From: Holothuria scabra
Lineage: Eukaryota; Echinodermata; Holothuroidea; Aspidochirotida; Holothuriidae
Reading direction: 5' to 3'
DNA length: 64,000 bases
Assembly: GCA_037179385.1 (NCBI GenBank)
Contig: CM074184.1
Coordinates: 15,208,001 to 15,272,000 of the forward strand
Of this stretch, positions 1-12,300 are shown piece after piece. A model generated the notes under the pieces. That model saw only the letters and a program-made list of their open reading frames with translations, did no database searches and was not told the origin of the DNA. Position 1 is the stretch's first letter, and every line of letters starts with the position of its first letter. The position numbers and the translations under genes were made by a program.

Positions 1-160
1 AAAAGCTCTTAAATAAACACTGTTGCAGATTTTACTTCTATTGTGTTGCATATGTCCTCCCAAAATATGAAAGAAATCGTATTCGACGCAAAGTCCACTT
101 TTTGGCATCAAACGTGATGGGAGGTGTCTTGTTGGGACGACTGAATCTCTCAAGCCTTAA

Positions 161-440
161 AGGACTATAATCCTCTCACCCCAAGTTACAGTTTTTGTAG
201 TACTACAGAAGTTCTCAGTTGCTACAGCCCTTTGATTGACAGCTGATTCAAAAGGTGCAGAGTGCCGAAGCTAATATTACACAGCATGTGATTGTACTGA
301 GACTTCTTTGATTACATATTGGGGTCTTGTATATTAACCCTGAAGCAAAAAACTGACATAGTGTCTGGATCAGGATGAATTTTAGACAATTGTGGTAAGT
401 AGGTTAGGGGGATTGGAATTGTTTGGGTGGGATAAGACCT
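161..440 (-). repeat. TTAA-flanked MITE, diverged copy
   Basis: This is an old minus-strand copy of the ~290-bp MITE also present at 25,237, 34,470 and 57,450. It shares the landmarks of those copies in the same order, including the 'gattacatattggggtctt' stretch near 310. TTAA precedes it at 157-160. The distal site has decayed to TTGA at 441-444. It contains no coding capacity. Confidence 0.6.
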
Positions 441-859
441 TTTGAACTGTTAAAGTGATAAAGAGACCAAAGTGTAAGCCACGCATCGGGACCTACTCTA
501 CTGCCCTACGCACGGACAAGCCGCAACGCAAACATCCGTCAATCTTTAATTTTATACATCGTGATGAATGTGAAACATATGTCTAGCTCCTTACATCTGT
601 TTCCTTTTATGTACTGGGCTAAAGACGAGTTAATTGCTCTGAAAAGAAATAAGTGGTATCGACTACGGTATATCCCAAATATTGAACTTTTTGAAACGTT
701 TATACTCTGTGTAAAGTAGAAATTCTCTCCTTGTGTGTATACACTATGGAGGAGAAGTTTCTTTTTATTTGAGAGCACGTGTCATCATCGTAATCGTTGT
801 CATCGTTCACTAGCTTACCTATTTATTAATTGTAATAAAATAGTCAATGGCTACATAAC

Positions 860-1330
860 CAACCAACAGATGTTTTGTGGTAGCGAGACCCTGGCGACGT
901 ACGCCATGCAGGAAAGAGGACTGAACTCCGTTCACATGCGTATCTGCCGCATCTTGGGTATATCAGACCAAGTACCCAACACTGACGTTCTATCTCGAGC
1001 GGCCTCCGAACCCATGTTCACTTCCCTAAAAAGCAGCCCAGGGTTTGCTGGCTTTGCTGGCTTGGCCATTTCTGTAGCATGGAGGATGGCTGCATCCCGT
1101 AAGACACCCTCTATACTGTGAACTGGCATGGTGGCGAAAGAGTCACTGACCGCCGGAAGTCACACTTTAAAGACGCCAAAATGAAGTAGCGCCATGGCTA
1201 AGAATCTAAAGTCGGATGACCACGAACTGATTAGTGATGATGAAGACAAAGGGACCCGTAGGAAAGAACGCCACAGACCAAACAGCATCGAGACGACCCA
1301 CAGGTGAGAATTCTCTGACAGAGACTGCCA
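860..1330 (+). pseudogene. Decayed LINE reverse-transcriptase C-terminal remnant
   Basis: One frame reads LNSVHMRICRILGIS followed by a TNEEVLxRA-like stretch. A neighbouring frame then reads a GHxCxMEDGxIP-like block, reached only by a frameshift. This order (RMCRRILGIS, then VTNEEVL, then RLRWLGHVxRMEDGRIPK) is characteristic of the region after the reverse transcriptase in several non-LTR retrotransposon clades. Frameshifts and stops mean it is dead. The clade cannot be fixed from this piece. Confidence 0.55.
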
Positions 1331-3310
1331 CTCGCGCATTGACCTGTTTAGTTTCGTGGGGTGCCTCTCTAGCAGTGCAGAAAACAAGTGAAATTATCAT
1401 TCCAAGCTGTAAGCATTAGTATGAAAAGTATTCTATATTTGACTGACGTATAATTAAGTATATTAAGTAAAAGGGGCCATATCTAACTTTTTCAACCTTT
1501 CTCAAAGCAGGGGTGGCGCTAGCATTTGCCGGACGGGGGGGGGGGAGGCAAGCTCCCCGACAGGGGGCCAGAATCTCAAGACCCGACAAAAGCGATGTTA
1601 TGTCCCGGTGGAACGTGACTTGGCAGAATTTGCGGCGCGCGGAGAGGGCCGAAATTTTGGGTTTTCTTTTTAACAAATACTAAAAAATCTGGAGTTTATT
1701 TGGGGTAAAAATTAAAACTTTTGTAAAAGTTTGGCTTTTGTTGGTATTATAAAAATTTTGGGTGTTGATAGAGAAATCTGTCCTTCATAAGAGAAAAATC
1801 AAAAAGGTTGTATGGGTGACAACTGAAATTCTTTTGGTGTTACGAATTGAATCGTACAAGACTTACCTGCCTACGATCTAAGGCTTCGAGACGAGAGTAG
1901 AAATTTGCCCGGAAAGTTTTCGCATTTGTTGAACGAATCTTTGAAAATCAAGAGCTTTTTATAATGAAAAAATTTTGGACTTTAATGTGGTTTTTGGTAA
2001 GGTTATAATGAAAAATTTGGTTTATTTTATTAAGTGATAGGCCTTTCATGAGCAAAATTAGGTAGTATGCCGGATTAACCAGTTAACAGAATTGACTTTG
2101 CTTATTTATTGTACGGAGTATCCATCAAAATTGGAAAATTTTGCCACTTTTAACAATCTAAAGCTAATATTGGAGAAAATTTGTAATTTAATTACAGCTT
2201 GGGGATTTTATGGAGGAATCTGACGTTCTTATGAGGAAAATCAAGTAGGGGGGGGGGGGGTCTGTAGTTTTGTTGAGGTTATTGAATATAATCATGCAAA
2301 TTAAGGCTCGGACCATATTGGAGCATTCTCGCGAGGAAAAGAATTGGCTTCGCATATATTTGAAGCTTTATATTTTATTTACTGGTTTCGCATATATTTG
2401 AAGTTTTATATTTTATTTATTGTCATGGGCGTACGAGAGCGTGTCAGTTTGGGAGGGCAGAATTGTCTTCTGTCCGAAAAAATGTAATCCTGTCCGAAAG
2501 ATTATTTTAGTCGAGCGCACAGAATTTTGTGAAAAATTGAGAACCCCGGACAGCAGGAAAGGGCATTTTCTGGGCGGGTAACTAGAATTAAAGAAGTCCT
2601 TTCTTTCATATTCCCTTCGCAATAAAATTTTTTCACTTCATAATACTGCCCCAAAACGAAGAATAATTTACAAACACGCTTTCTTCTGTTCAGTTATCTA
2701 TTCGACTAAAACACTATCTATGCGGAGCGCCACCATCAGCTGGCCCGAAGCGTCCAAAAAATTGTTAAAAAAATCTAATCCCTAAGATAGCCGGAATGGC
2801 ATTTCCCAGACTTGTAACTAGAAATAAAGCAATCGCTATTTTGAGCTTTCCTTTAAAATGAAAGTTCCACTTCAACAGGAAAAAAAAACAAACTTGCTAA
2901 TGATCAGAAAAGTACCAGATAAAAGGTACTGCTACAGTTAAATGTAATGGCCTTGACTCTTTTTTTTTTTTGGGGGGGGGGGGCTATGAAACGGAATTGA
3001 AAACACACAATAATGTTTTTGACTATATTGAGAATGTTCGTTGAATTCAATTGCAAGGTCCACTAAATAGATGAAATTTTTAATGTGACTACCCGAACTC
3101 CAGACTTATCTTACTCCCAACGTATTTGAAAATATGTCACGTTACAAATTGCCTTCAAATAAATTCTCAATCAGACTTAGGAGGAGATTTTCTCACACAA
3201 CTGTGTATCATTATGTGTAGCTGAAAACGACATGGCCGATATTCATTACCTTTGTGAGAATTCGGCTGTTAGGCAGGCCAGATGGCAGACCGTTGGGTAC
3301 TGCACGCACA

Positions 3311-4171
3311 CAGTGGCGTCACCAGACTTTTCATTCTGGGGGACACTGGGGTGGCAAAACAATTTTGCAGGGTGCACTGCTAAAATCCACAGATGGCGCC
3401 GTAGGCACCAACGAGCGCGAAGCGCGAGGCTCAGCGGGTGGGGTCCAGGGGCCCGCCTTAGGCCCTTGGTGGGTTCCAAGGGCAAAGCCCCTGTGGGGGT
3501 CCAGGGGGAGAAGCCCCCGGAAGCTCCTGGGTTTTAGCGTGTTTGTGAGGCACTAAAATCGCTATTTAAGTGTTCTTCTATCGACTTAACACTGGTCTCA
3601 AAAATACCTAAAGGGTAATTTCCAGTAAGACTTTTGGTAAAAAAAGTGATTCAACTACCAAGAGTAGATCCGGCTGACATTTTGAAAAAGGGCGAGATGA
3701 ACTATTGAGAAAAGAATTGATGGACAGTTCAATGTGTGTCTCGGTGGGGGTCCAGGGTCGTAATTTACGGGTTATTCTGTTGTCTTTACACTGGTCTCAA
3801 AAAACTTCCAAGGCAACTTCAAGTAAGGGAAAATGTAAGCCTATATAATCCTGCTTGAACAGTTACCTGAGCTATGCCCCACCCTCAGTTAGCGAAGTTG
3901 GAAGTGTGCAGAAATTTTTGAAAAACGCAACCCCTCAGACAGCCGGGAATGGCATTTTCCAGGTGTTTTTGCGATATTTTTAGTTGAAAAGTATGAAAAT
4001 TACTGCCTTTTCTTGTCAAAAGAAGAATCCAATCTTAAATATTTTCATAGTCACACTCTGATTGAAGAAGGCATATCGTTTTTAAAAATCTCAAATCTCA
4101 TTTGGGGGAACACAGGGGCACACGATTTTTCAGGGGGCATGTGCCCCCTGGCCCCCGTGGTGACGCTTCTG
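3311..4171. mobile_element. Nested hAT-like element
   Basis: The left end CAGTGGCGTCACCAG mirrors a degraded right end (GTGGTGACGCTTCTG at 4157-4171). Flanks CACGCACA and TTCGCAAA match at only five of eight positions, so the target duplication has decayed. The GC-rich block at 3405-3535 closely resembles that of the hAT-like element at 15,368 ('ggggtccaggggcccgc'). No coding frame of transposase type is seen. Confidence 0.45.
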
Positions 4172-4281
4172 TTCGCAAATGAACAACTTCTCGTCCGTTT
4201 TGTAAGGAAAATTCGAAATTGTGAGTTTCCTTGAAGAATATAGTCTTCTAGTAAACGAGATCAAGAAGGTCGTCCGAGTGA

Positions 4282-4316
4282 CTTCAGACCCACGTCTTTT
4301 TATCGTGGGTCTGAAG
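4282..4316. repeat. Perfect 13-bp hairpin
   Basis: CTTCAGACCCACG is followed after nine bases by its exact reverse complement. It lies inside the 1508-4866 element, in a part with repeated 'ctccccgacgaaa' strings. No function is evident. Confidence 0.6.
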
Positions 4317-5042
4317 ATGAAGGCTCCCCGACGAAATTGGATTTTCTCAAGAACAAGGGGTGGATAGTCCGTGCCCGACGGAGGCATGACCTTATGCGCA
4401 CGGATTGGAGATGGGATGAGGGATGGAAGAGTTAGTAAGAAGTGATTAAAACCGATACAAAATATGCATCAAAATAGCCTTACAACAGAAAAAATAGTTC
4501 AGAAAGAAAAAAACCACGGTCATCCATCCAGTATGTTCAGTCCTTTACGTTTTTCATGTTTAGGCTCCCCGAAAAAATTGCCGTCCTTTCCCGATGGGGG
4601 AAGAGATAGGACAAGGTACACAGAATGAGGTTTAAAAGAGTTAAGAAGAGATTTAAAATCGATTCCGATATGTATTAAAATAGAATTGCAAAACAAAAAA
4701 TAAGTTCTAGATCTCCCATCCAGTAACTTCAGTCATTGTGGGGTTTTTCATTTTTTCTATTTTTAAGGCCTCCCTGACGAAACCGCCTACCTTCCGTGAC
4801 GTGGGAGGGGGCAGTGTTCCCCGACAGGGGGCCATGCCCCCTGGCTCCCCGCTGACGACACCCCTGTCACAAAGACGGTTGTGGAATCTTTTTAAAATGT
4901 AAGTTTTTCACGAAAAGATATTAAGTCATTTGTAATTGTTCACCCAAAATTTCAAATGATGCAACCAATACTTCTTTTCCTGTGCACCATAAATTTAAAA
5001 GAATCTATTGCCGGGACGTATTGATGGTTTGATAATAACGAG

Positions 5043-5143
5043 CAGTGGCGTAGCTATGGGATGGTTTGGGGGTTAGGACTTTTCCCTCATTTCGTGCCCC
5101 AACCCTCCCCCTCCTCCATGACACAATCCTGGCTACGCTACTG
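5043..5143. mobile_element. hAT-type MITE, 101 bp
   Basis: The ends CAGTGGCGTAGC and GGCTACGCTACTG are near-perfect inverted repeats. Flanks ATAACGAG (5035-5042) and ATGACGAG (5144-5151) match at seven of eight positions, the expected hAT target duplication. It is too short to encode anything. Confidence 0.75.
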
Positions 5144-5199
5144 ATGACGAGAAATATGTTCTTCGCATGGTATGTTGGGGCATTTCAAACGCAATATTT

Positions 5200-6930
5200 T
5201 ATTTTAAAAGAAAATACAAGTACAGAAACTTATGTAAACTTACGGTGATGGACTGATGATATCTGTGGTTGAACTTCCTCACTAGTAAGCCTTGAATGTA
5301 GCCGAAAGATACAGAACACGTTTCCCTGGTTATTAGCCAATGTATAACAAATCTGTACAAATTCTATGTCAATATTGACCAGTTGACGGCTTCTTGCAAC
5401 TGCTTTAGCGTATGCAATTGTACCACGGATGCAAACTCAATATGTTGAAATTCTCTTAGGTTAGTATGATCCAATCACTTGTGCTTGTTGCATGAGTCTT
5501 CCCATAACCGACAGTAAAATTGCTTCTTAATTTGCTCCATAGCAACTTCATGTGGCTACAACAGAAATCTAGGCGTACAAGCGATTGGCTTGGAGGTAAT
5601 TGCATTCAGGAGATTGCTAACATACATGGCTGTCTCTTCAAGTTGCCATACTAGTATGTAATTATCATTAGATGAATCTTTAATATGATACTAGATGTGA
5701 CAAAAACAGCACAGGCTCAGTGGGGTGCACAATATCAAAATCGAGGGTAGTTGACATGTGTAATTAACATGCTGGTAAGGAATAAGGGTAAAATGTTATG
5801 CAATGACTGATATTGGGGTGTTTTTAATGGCCTCTCATTGCACATAGATTGCTTCCTCTTGGAAGTGCATGAATTTACGTCTTACTTAATTTTAATCGAA
5901 CCTTTCTGTGAAAAACGATACGTCATTATCTCAGCAATAAAGCAAGTTTTAGAACAAAAGCGGCGTAAAACTTTATTTGGCAAATGATTAATAAAAGTCG
6001 CATCTATTCAGGAACATCAATCCTGGGAGCAGGCAGCCGCTACCCCTATGAAAATAATTTGTGGGGAAACATATCGTTTTGCCCCCCCCCCCCTTCAAAA
6101 AATAATTCCGGTAGATTAACAAAGGCAACAGGCAGAATAAATAAATATATAACATTGTGGCACATACCGTAAATGACTTCATGAAATTATCCATAAGCCT
6201 GGCCCTTTTTCAAGTATTCGAAGATCGTGAGAAATTACTTATTTGCTACTTGCTTGTTATCCCGCCTGTAATACCGTTGTTACTAACATTTGATGAATTT
6301 TTAAAAATCAGCCTAGAAGCCTAAACCCAAATTAGTAAAAAAAAGACCGCTTGAAGTGGTAATCCCCAAATACCTTCCCAAATATTGAACGCAATTGAAC
6401 CCCAAGTTCCGCCAGGCTCGACGGTGGATCGACTCCTCTACGTTGTACAAACATGCAGCAACTTATACATTAAGTTTAAGTAAAAGGGGAAAAAAAAGAG
6501 AAACATCTGTGCTGAAGCTCAAACCTATTGAACTACTGTATAGTGATGACTTACAATGCAAAGATTGCACTGTAATCCTCCACTCCATTTCCATTGCACT
6601 CCCAATGCAATGGAAATTCTAATTACTACAGGGACTGTACTTGTCATACATGGCTATTATTTCTTCAACGGATTTACCCATAAAGGTTTTAATTTCTCTC
6701 AGGTAAATTACAACCCCTTCTACCTTGCTTTAACTCTTTTTTTTATAGCCTACGGTAAGTTTCGTTAATAATCTGTTTGCAGAAGGCAAGTTTGCAAGTT
6801 TAATGGGCTGTGATAACACAATAGTAAGTAAAAGCTTCCTCCCTGAACGCAGTGAAAAAAATGTGACCCTCTTTATCCCTTCCACAAGCAAAGCTAAAAC
6901 TTACCTAAACAAACTCACAGGGCTGACCTC
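5200..6930. other. Intergenic stretch, no gene recognised
   Basis: I see only short spurious open frames, a C10 run near 6080 and an AT-rich background. No splice-bounded conserved protein segment was recognised on either strand. Confidence 0.5.
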
Positions 6931-6936
6931 TTGTAC

Positions 6937-7407
6937 AGGTAGCGGGCCACTAATTATAAGTCCCATTGACTTACACACTAAATTAGGCTACTTCCGTGCC
7001 CCCTAGCTCCCAGTAGAAGTTTTCAACCAGGACATGCTACCCCTCTGATCGAAGCCCACAATCTCGGCTTTCATGGCACTTTCAAATTTCCATACCATGA
7101 CCATTGAAATTTTGAGCTAGAGAGCCTTGAATGATAGGGATGTGTTTCCCGCCATAATAGCTACTCAAAAACGGCATTTCACAGAGCGGGGTAATACAAT
7201 AAAAAAATGGCACTAAAATTGGTCAGATTGCCTTGAATTTTGCACAGCATATATTTCAACTCATTGTCTACAAAATCCAAATACAAAAATGATCATATTT
7301 TTTAAGTAAAACAGTCAGAAACAACATCCCATAAATTTTTTATGGCGCTTTGTCTGTCAGTAAACATTTTCCCGGACATGAGTATTGGAGTTAGTGGTCC
7401 GCTACCT
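6937..7407. mobile_element. Inverted-repeat element, 471 bp, superfamily unknown
   Basis: The ends AGGTAGCGGGCCACTAA and TTAGTGGTCCGCTACCT are inverted repeats of 17 bp with one mismatch. The flanking duplication is unclear (AC on both sides). There is no coding capacity, so it is a candidate MITE. Confidence 0.55.
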
Positions 7408-7939
7408 ACAGATAGTTTCAAAGTGAGTGCAGGTCAATGGGAAACATGAAGTATGCTGAATTTCTCGAGACTACTAAAAATAGAGGGGAAGCACAAAATT
7501 GGTCAAAAAGCTAGGTGTCAAAATTATAATTTTTCATCCCAAATGTGACAAATTTGCAATTCGCACTTGCCAGTTATCCTTCTGAACAATAATGAGGATA
7601 ATTTAGGAGAAAATAGTATTCCAAAATATTAACATCTATGGCCTTAAAATATGGCCCTTGGATGAGCTATGACCTGTATTTTTCAACCAGTTAGAAGCTC
7701 TGCAAAAGTCGATTAAACATGTAATGTTTTGGTAAATATCGGTCTCACAGGTGCAAAGCAATAGCACAATGTCAAAAATAGTCCCCACCTTTTGACCTTG
7801 TTTGTCCCCAAATGGCCTTGGGTAAGAAAATCTACGTACAAGACACCAGAACCACTTCATAAGGAGTATTACGACCAAACTCCGAGGACGTTGAGCACTA
7901 TTTGTGGGAGGAGATACACTTTAAATATAGTAACAAAAC

Positions 7940-8130
7940 AGACAGTAATGACCCTTAGATGACCTTTGACCTCAAACTTTTGAACACAACATCATGATGT
8001 GGTCCTATCAATGACCAATGATGTCCAAGTTTCATTATAACTCGTCGACAAATGGGCCCCTGAGAGCATGAAAGGCACTAGTGAACAGACAGACAGATAA
8101 ACAAACAGACCGATAGACCTTCAAAATCGA
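7940..8130 (+). repeat. Dispersed repeat related to the TGACCTTTGACCT array
   Basis: It contains TGACCTTTGACCT at 7960-7972, then a 'ccaagtttcattataactcg' stretch and a run of ACAGACAGACAGA ending near 8120. The same order (TGACCTTTGACCT, 'accaagtttgaaa', short microsatellite) ends the tandem array at 40.8-41.0 kb, so this is a solitary member of that family. Confidence 0.5.
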
Positions 8131-8393
8131 ACCTGAAAAGTATGCATTTTTGGTATGAGAGACTGAAAAGTGTCATTCCCTGCAACTTGAGAGGCAGTAT
8201 AGCTAACATTTTCTCTGCAAACCACAATTTGACGATTAGAAACAATTGAAGCGGAAAATGTAAAATGCAACTTACAATTTACGACAGTTTTTCGGAAAAT
8301 GGTAATGGAAATGGTATATTTTGTCTGTTAATTTTTGTGAACTTTTTACAATTTGCTCATTATTATGGAAATTTTATCGAAAACGAAAGCTCA

Positions 8394-8413
8394 AAAAAAA
8401 AAAAAAAAAAAAA
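8394..8413. repeat. Poly(A) run
   Basis: A run of about 20 A. It may be the tail of an unrecognised retroposon, but no body could be identified upstream. Confidence 0.6.
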
Positions 8414-9100
8414 CCCGACAGCTTATCCTTCCGTCCACGAGCCTGGAAAATACCATGTCATCATCGTCGTCATCAGACGTTGTTGGACATAGGCCATTTG
8501 AAGTTTATTTCCGTCGCAACAAGCAACAATTTCCTTAATTTAATGAAATCTTGTAATTGAAGTAAACCTCGCTACATTTCCAAACTTTATCAAAATTTGA
8601 CTTGAACCCGTAGTAAAGAAGGTGCATTTACGACGTGTGCCGGGAGCGAGTTCCAAACTTCAATTTTTCGTCGGGTAAAGAAACCCTGTCCGGGCTAACA
8701 TTCTTGTTACAGCGCAGCTTTAAAAGCTTTAATAGGTGCCCCGAGTATAACAATCCACTGCCCTATGAAAAAGCGTACTATTCGCAGCCGTTTTACCGGT
8801 CAGATACTTGTAAATGTAAATCATGTCACCACATAATCTCCTATACCTAAGACAAGGAAGATCTAATTTACGTAACATCTCGACATAAGACATTTCCAGG
8901 TGTCTAAGGGGATGCGATTTTCAAAAAATTTCTGTATACTGCAGGACGGTGCGTAGTAAATTAGGCACCCGTCAAGGAACTTTTTTACCGTGGGCACCGT
9001 GTTGTACGTCCTTGCCAGTGTACCAGGAAATGATGTTACACCGGTTGTCTAAATCTAAATCAAAATTATGACGCGCGCCATCACCTTGAAGTTAGTTCGC

Positions 9101-9114
9101 GTTGCCCAGGTAAC
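9101..9114 (+). promoter_or_regulatory. RFX X-box upstream of CFAP52
   Basis: GTTGCCCAGGTAAC fits the RFX consensus (GTYNCC, two spacer bases, RGNAAC) at every core position. It is the expected imperfect palindrome and ends 126 bp before the CFAP52 start codon. RFX factors drive ciliary genes through X-boxes close to the start, and CFAP52 is a motile-cilium protein, so site and gene agree. Binding itself is inferred. Confidence 0.75.
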
Positions 9115-9240
9115 TATGTTCAATTCAAGCCTAACCACGGTGCATGATAAGAACTAAAGGCTGAAAAAGAGAAACAGAAGCATAGGTTTCACGCGTTTTA
9201 TCTCTAAAGTATCCTCTTGGAGTGTAAAGGGTGGGAGAAT

Positions 9241-9304
9241 ATGCCGGTCGAAGGTCGTAAAGATGTTCCTGAGCTGGAAATCGTTTCTGTCATCGGGTTT
9301 TATG
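9241..9304 (+). CDS. CFAP52: CFAP52 coding exon 1
   Basis: Encodes residues 1-21 (MPVEGRKDVPELEIVSVIGFY) and the first base of Gly22. The donor is GTAAAA. ELEIVSVIGFYG matches the family N-terminus (LELDAVIGFNG). It is separated from exon 2 by a 9.6-kb intron, so it is easily missed. Confidence 0.9.
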
Positions 9305-12300
9305 GTAAAAAAAACGTTGAGATTCGTTTGGGGAGTTCACTCCTTCGTTGTAAAATAGGCTAGGCCTAGGCTAGCCTAGGCCAATGACAGCCTCAAGTAT
9401 TTTGCCAATTGATATCAGGCCTAACACCTTATGACCTAACATTAGGTTAACGTTGGGCTGGCAACACGCACGCTTACGGTATAGCCTACGTTTGGCCTAA
9501 CGTTAGTATTAGTAAGTTATCAATAGATGAGTCGATCACTGCCTCTAAGCGCCAATGCAGCATGCAAGTGGGATGTGGTTGCAATGTTTGGATAACATGT
9601 GATGCATATTCTTCAAACAACATCAAAACCAATTATCTGTTATCATAATTTTGACAGACTTCAATGCAGAAATGTAGGCTAAGCCATTGCCAGATTTTCA
9701 AGTTTTGGCAAAAGTATGAACCAGAAACCAGTGGGAATTTTCGACCTCTTAAGGGAAAATTGTTTTTATTTTGTAGATAAATGATTATAGGGCCTAAGCC
9801 TATAGGCTAATGTGTATGATAGTTCTATGACCAGACATGTTGTTCACATGTACTAGGCTAGGCCTAGGCCCTAGATGAATATCAGATTTCAATTTGATTG
9901 CATGATTGCAAAAAACAGTGTTCAAACTTGTCATCTTTTGTTGCTAATTACAACTGCTTGTTGTTCAGATTAGACCACCCTGTAGCTAATTATGACCACC
10001 CTAATGAATATGTCATCTCCCTTTTTTCTGTGATGTTGTTGAATGAAAAACTATGGAACATTAGAATGACCTGTATTGAAATCATTTTCAGATTGTGTGG
10101 GAATGTTTTCATTCATTTCTGAAAATAATCAAGGGGTTTCAGTGCAGCATGCATTGTTCCCTATTTTATTTCTAAAGCCTAAAGGCATCTAGCCTGTAAT
10201 GAAATGTGGAGATTTGGAAGTGTCTAAAATACATCATCATTTGTGAAACAATAAAACAGGAAGTCTCTTTTTAAAGAGGGCAACAATTTTTTTTCAGCTT
10301 TATGAGTATGAAAATTGGTATTGCATATTGATTAGTTGTTGAAATTAGCAACACATTCTAACTACCTGTTGGTAATTACTTCCTCCCCCCACAAAAGATG
10401 AAAGGAACAATTTTTACTGGGGTTTTGTGATACAAATGACCTAAACCAGATTTTCTTATCAGAGGATAAGCATTGAAAGTCTGCAATTATATTGTAAGAT
10501 ATTTTGCAAAGGGCTTAAAACAATGGTGGCTTATTCTTATGACATTCCATGAAAATCCTTAATTGGAAAAATGTTGGGGAAAAACTGGGAAAAGTCAGGA
10601 ATTTTTTATACCAGTGAAAGTCCATGTAAATTGGGTGTTTGGTTGTGAAAATTGCCATTTTGATGTGGAAAATCTTATAGTCCTTAGTTATGCCTCCATC
10701 ATTGAGCTTGTGAAGTGCTTTCACAGTGGTTTTCACTTGAAAGGGGAAAATCATGGCAAAAGTTGTAATTATCAGTATGGCAGAGAAAAACATCTTCACA
10801 GGCTCAATGGAATGCAGCATTAACGTAGCACAAATGTGTCAGGCAGAAAAATGCTAAAGAAAAAATACTTTTGATGAATGTTTGAATGGTTTCCCCCATC
10901 ATAATGAAGAGTTCCATTACTTCTGTTTCATGTAGATTGAGGATGAAAGGTTTAGCCCTAGTGCATGAACCTGTCATAGATGGGCTGTATGACCATTTTC
11001 TGTGTGACCAAATAAAGCCTTCTCAAACCGTTCAAACGTGTACTGCTTTGAAATGATGGTTAGAAATTGTTACACATTCTCATTCTTATTTGTTTTAGTG
11101 TATTTAGGTACATTTTACTATTGGGGAAATGTGTTAGTTTTACCAGTTTTAAGGGTTAGGAAAAATTGGCACATGTTTACTGAGTGATGTACATCAATTC
11201 AGTTTTTCAGTCCTTGCTGTAGGCTAAACATACCTCCCAAGTGACCCACATTTTGCCAGTCTGACCCACATTTGAACACCCAAACCTGCTGACTGGCCAA
11301 GCCCTCTGAAAAACCCGCATTTCAGATATCCAAAGTATTTTTAGCCAGAGAACCTCACAAATTAAGAAATAATTCAGCTTGCTGAAAACTAAAAATTCAT
11401 TAAATCGTATCCCACAGCACATTCAACTGCTTGCGCTGCTATACTATGCATAGGCCTAGGTACATATGATGTACCGATGGACCGATGTTTGCTGTCCCAA
11501 CATCACTATTCGCAGCAGGTATGGAATACATACTGATCACTGCAAAAACAGTGTAATAATATCGTGCAACACTGCGCTCAGTAGGGAAAATGAATGCCCA
11601 CTTTGCAGGTTAGAGGTGGGGGCTTATGGAAAGCTGTTTTAGAAAATGGCTTGCTATAGGGGCTTGTCTCAGAGTTTCCCATCAAAGGAATGTTCTTGAC
11701 TTGTTTTCATGGCTAGCATGCTAAGGAGATGTACGAAAGAAATGTAGGCCTACTGGAAATCACTGGCAGCACTGATAGTAGCGGTAAAATCTGGTTGACG
11801 TCTGCAAACTGTACCTATACCGCACCAAAATTTACAGCGACAAGCGAGATTGCATATTGTGATTAGGAGAAGTTTTAGTCATTGTGCATTTGTGAGTATC
11901 TGTTTATTATCTTGGCAAATTTCTTAATAAAATTCTCCATGGCCATTACCGCAAAAAATTCAGTACAGGACTGACCTTTTTTTGCCGTAACCTAGCGATA
12001 TTGTGTTGACAGTCTGATTTGCCAAAATGCGCCACCATTTTGCGTCTAGACACTTCAAAAATTCAAAAATTTTCGAAAAGGGGAGGGGGACACCCCATCC
12101 CCTTACAAGTGTTGACCTCCCCCCTTACACCTCTTATACCCCTCCCCCAGGCCGGCGTTCCCCCACCGGACAGATTAGTTGGACCTGCATCTAGCCTCTG
12201 GGAACTTGGGAGCTACTGTATGGCTAAGGAATCTTTGTCATGATGATGTTGTGTGTGTGTGTTTGTGTGACTACAGTGTGAGTGTACAGTATGTCACACT

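Larger units (their letters stand above)
1508..4866. mobile_element. hAT-like element, non-autonomous, 3.36 kb, host to a nested element
   Basis: The ends read CAGGGGTGGCG and, on the opposite strand, CAGGGGTGTCG (10 of 11 matching). Flanking 8-bp direct repeats are TCTCAAAG (1500-1507) and TCACAAAG (4867-4874), one mismatch. An 8-bp target duplication with CAG-starting ends is typical of hAT transposons. Both ends are rich in GGGGG/CCCCC and share a 'ccccgacaggggg' motif. No transposase frame remains. A second hAT-like element lies inside at 3311-4171. Confidence 0.55.

Noticed and set aside
3232..3556. Overlapping ~100-codon frames in a GC-rich patch
   Set aside because: Open because of GC-rich palindromic repeat content in a hAT-like element; all frames are open and none matches a family.
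9355..9385. Palindromic TAGGCTAGGCCTAGGC patch just after CFAP52 exon 1 as a regulatory site
   Set aside because: TAGGCCTA strings recur throughout the window (for example 9.8 kb, 53.7-54.0 kb), so it looks like a compositional habit of this genome.
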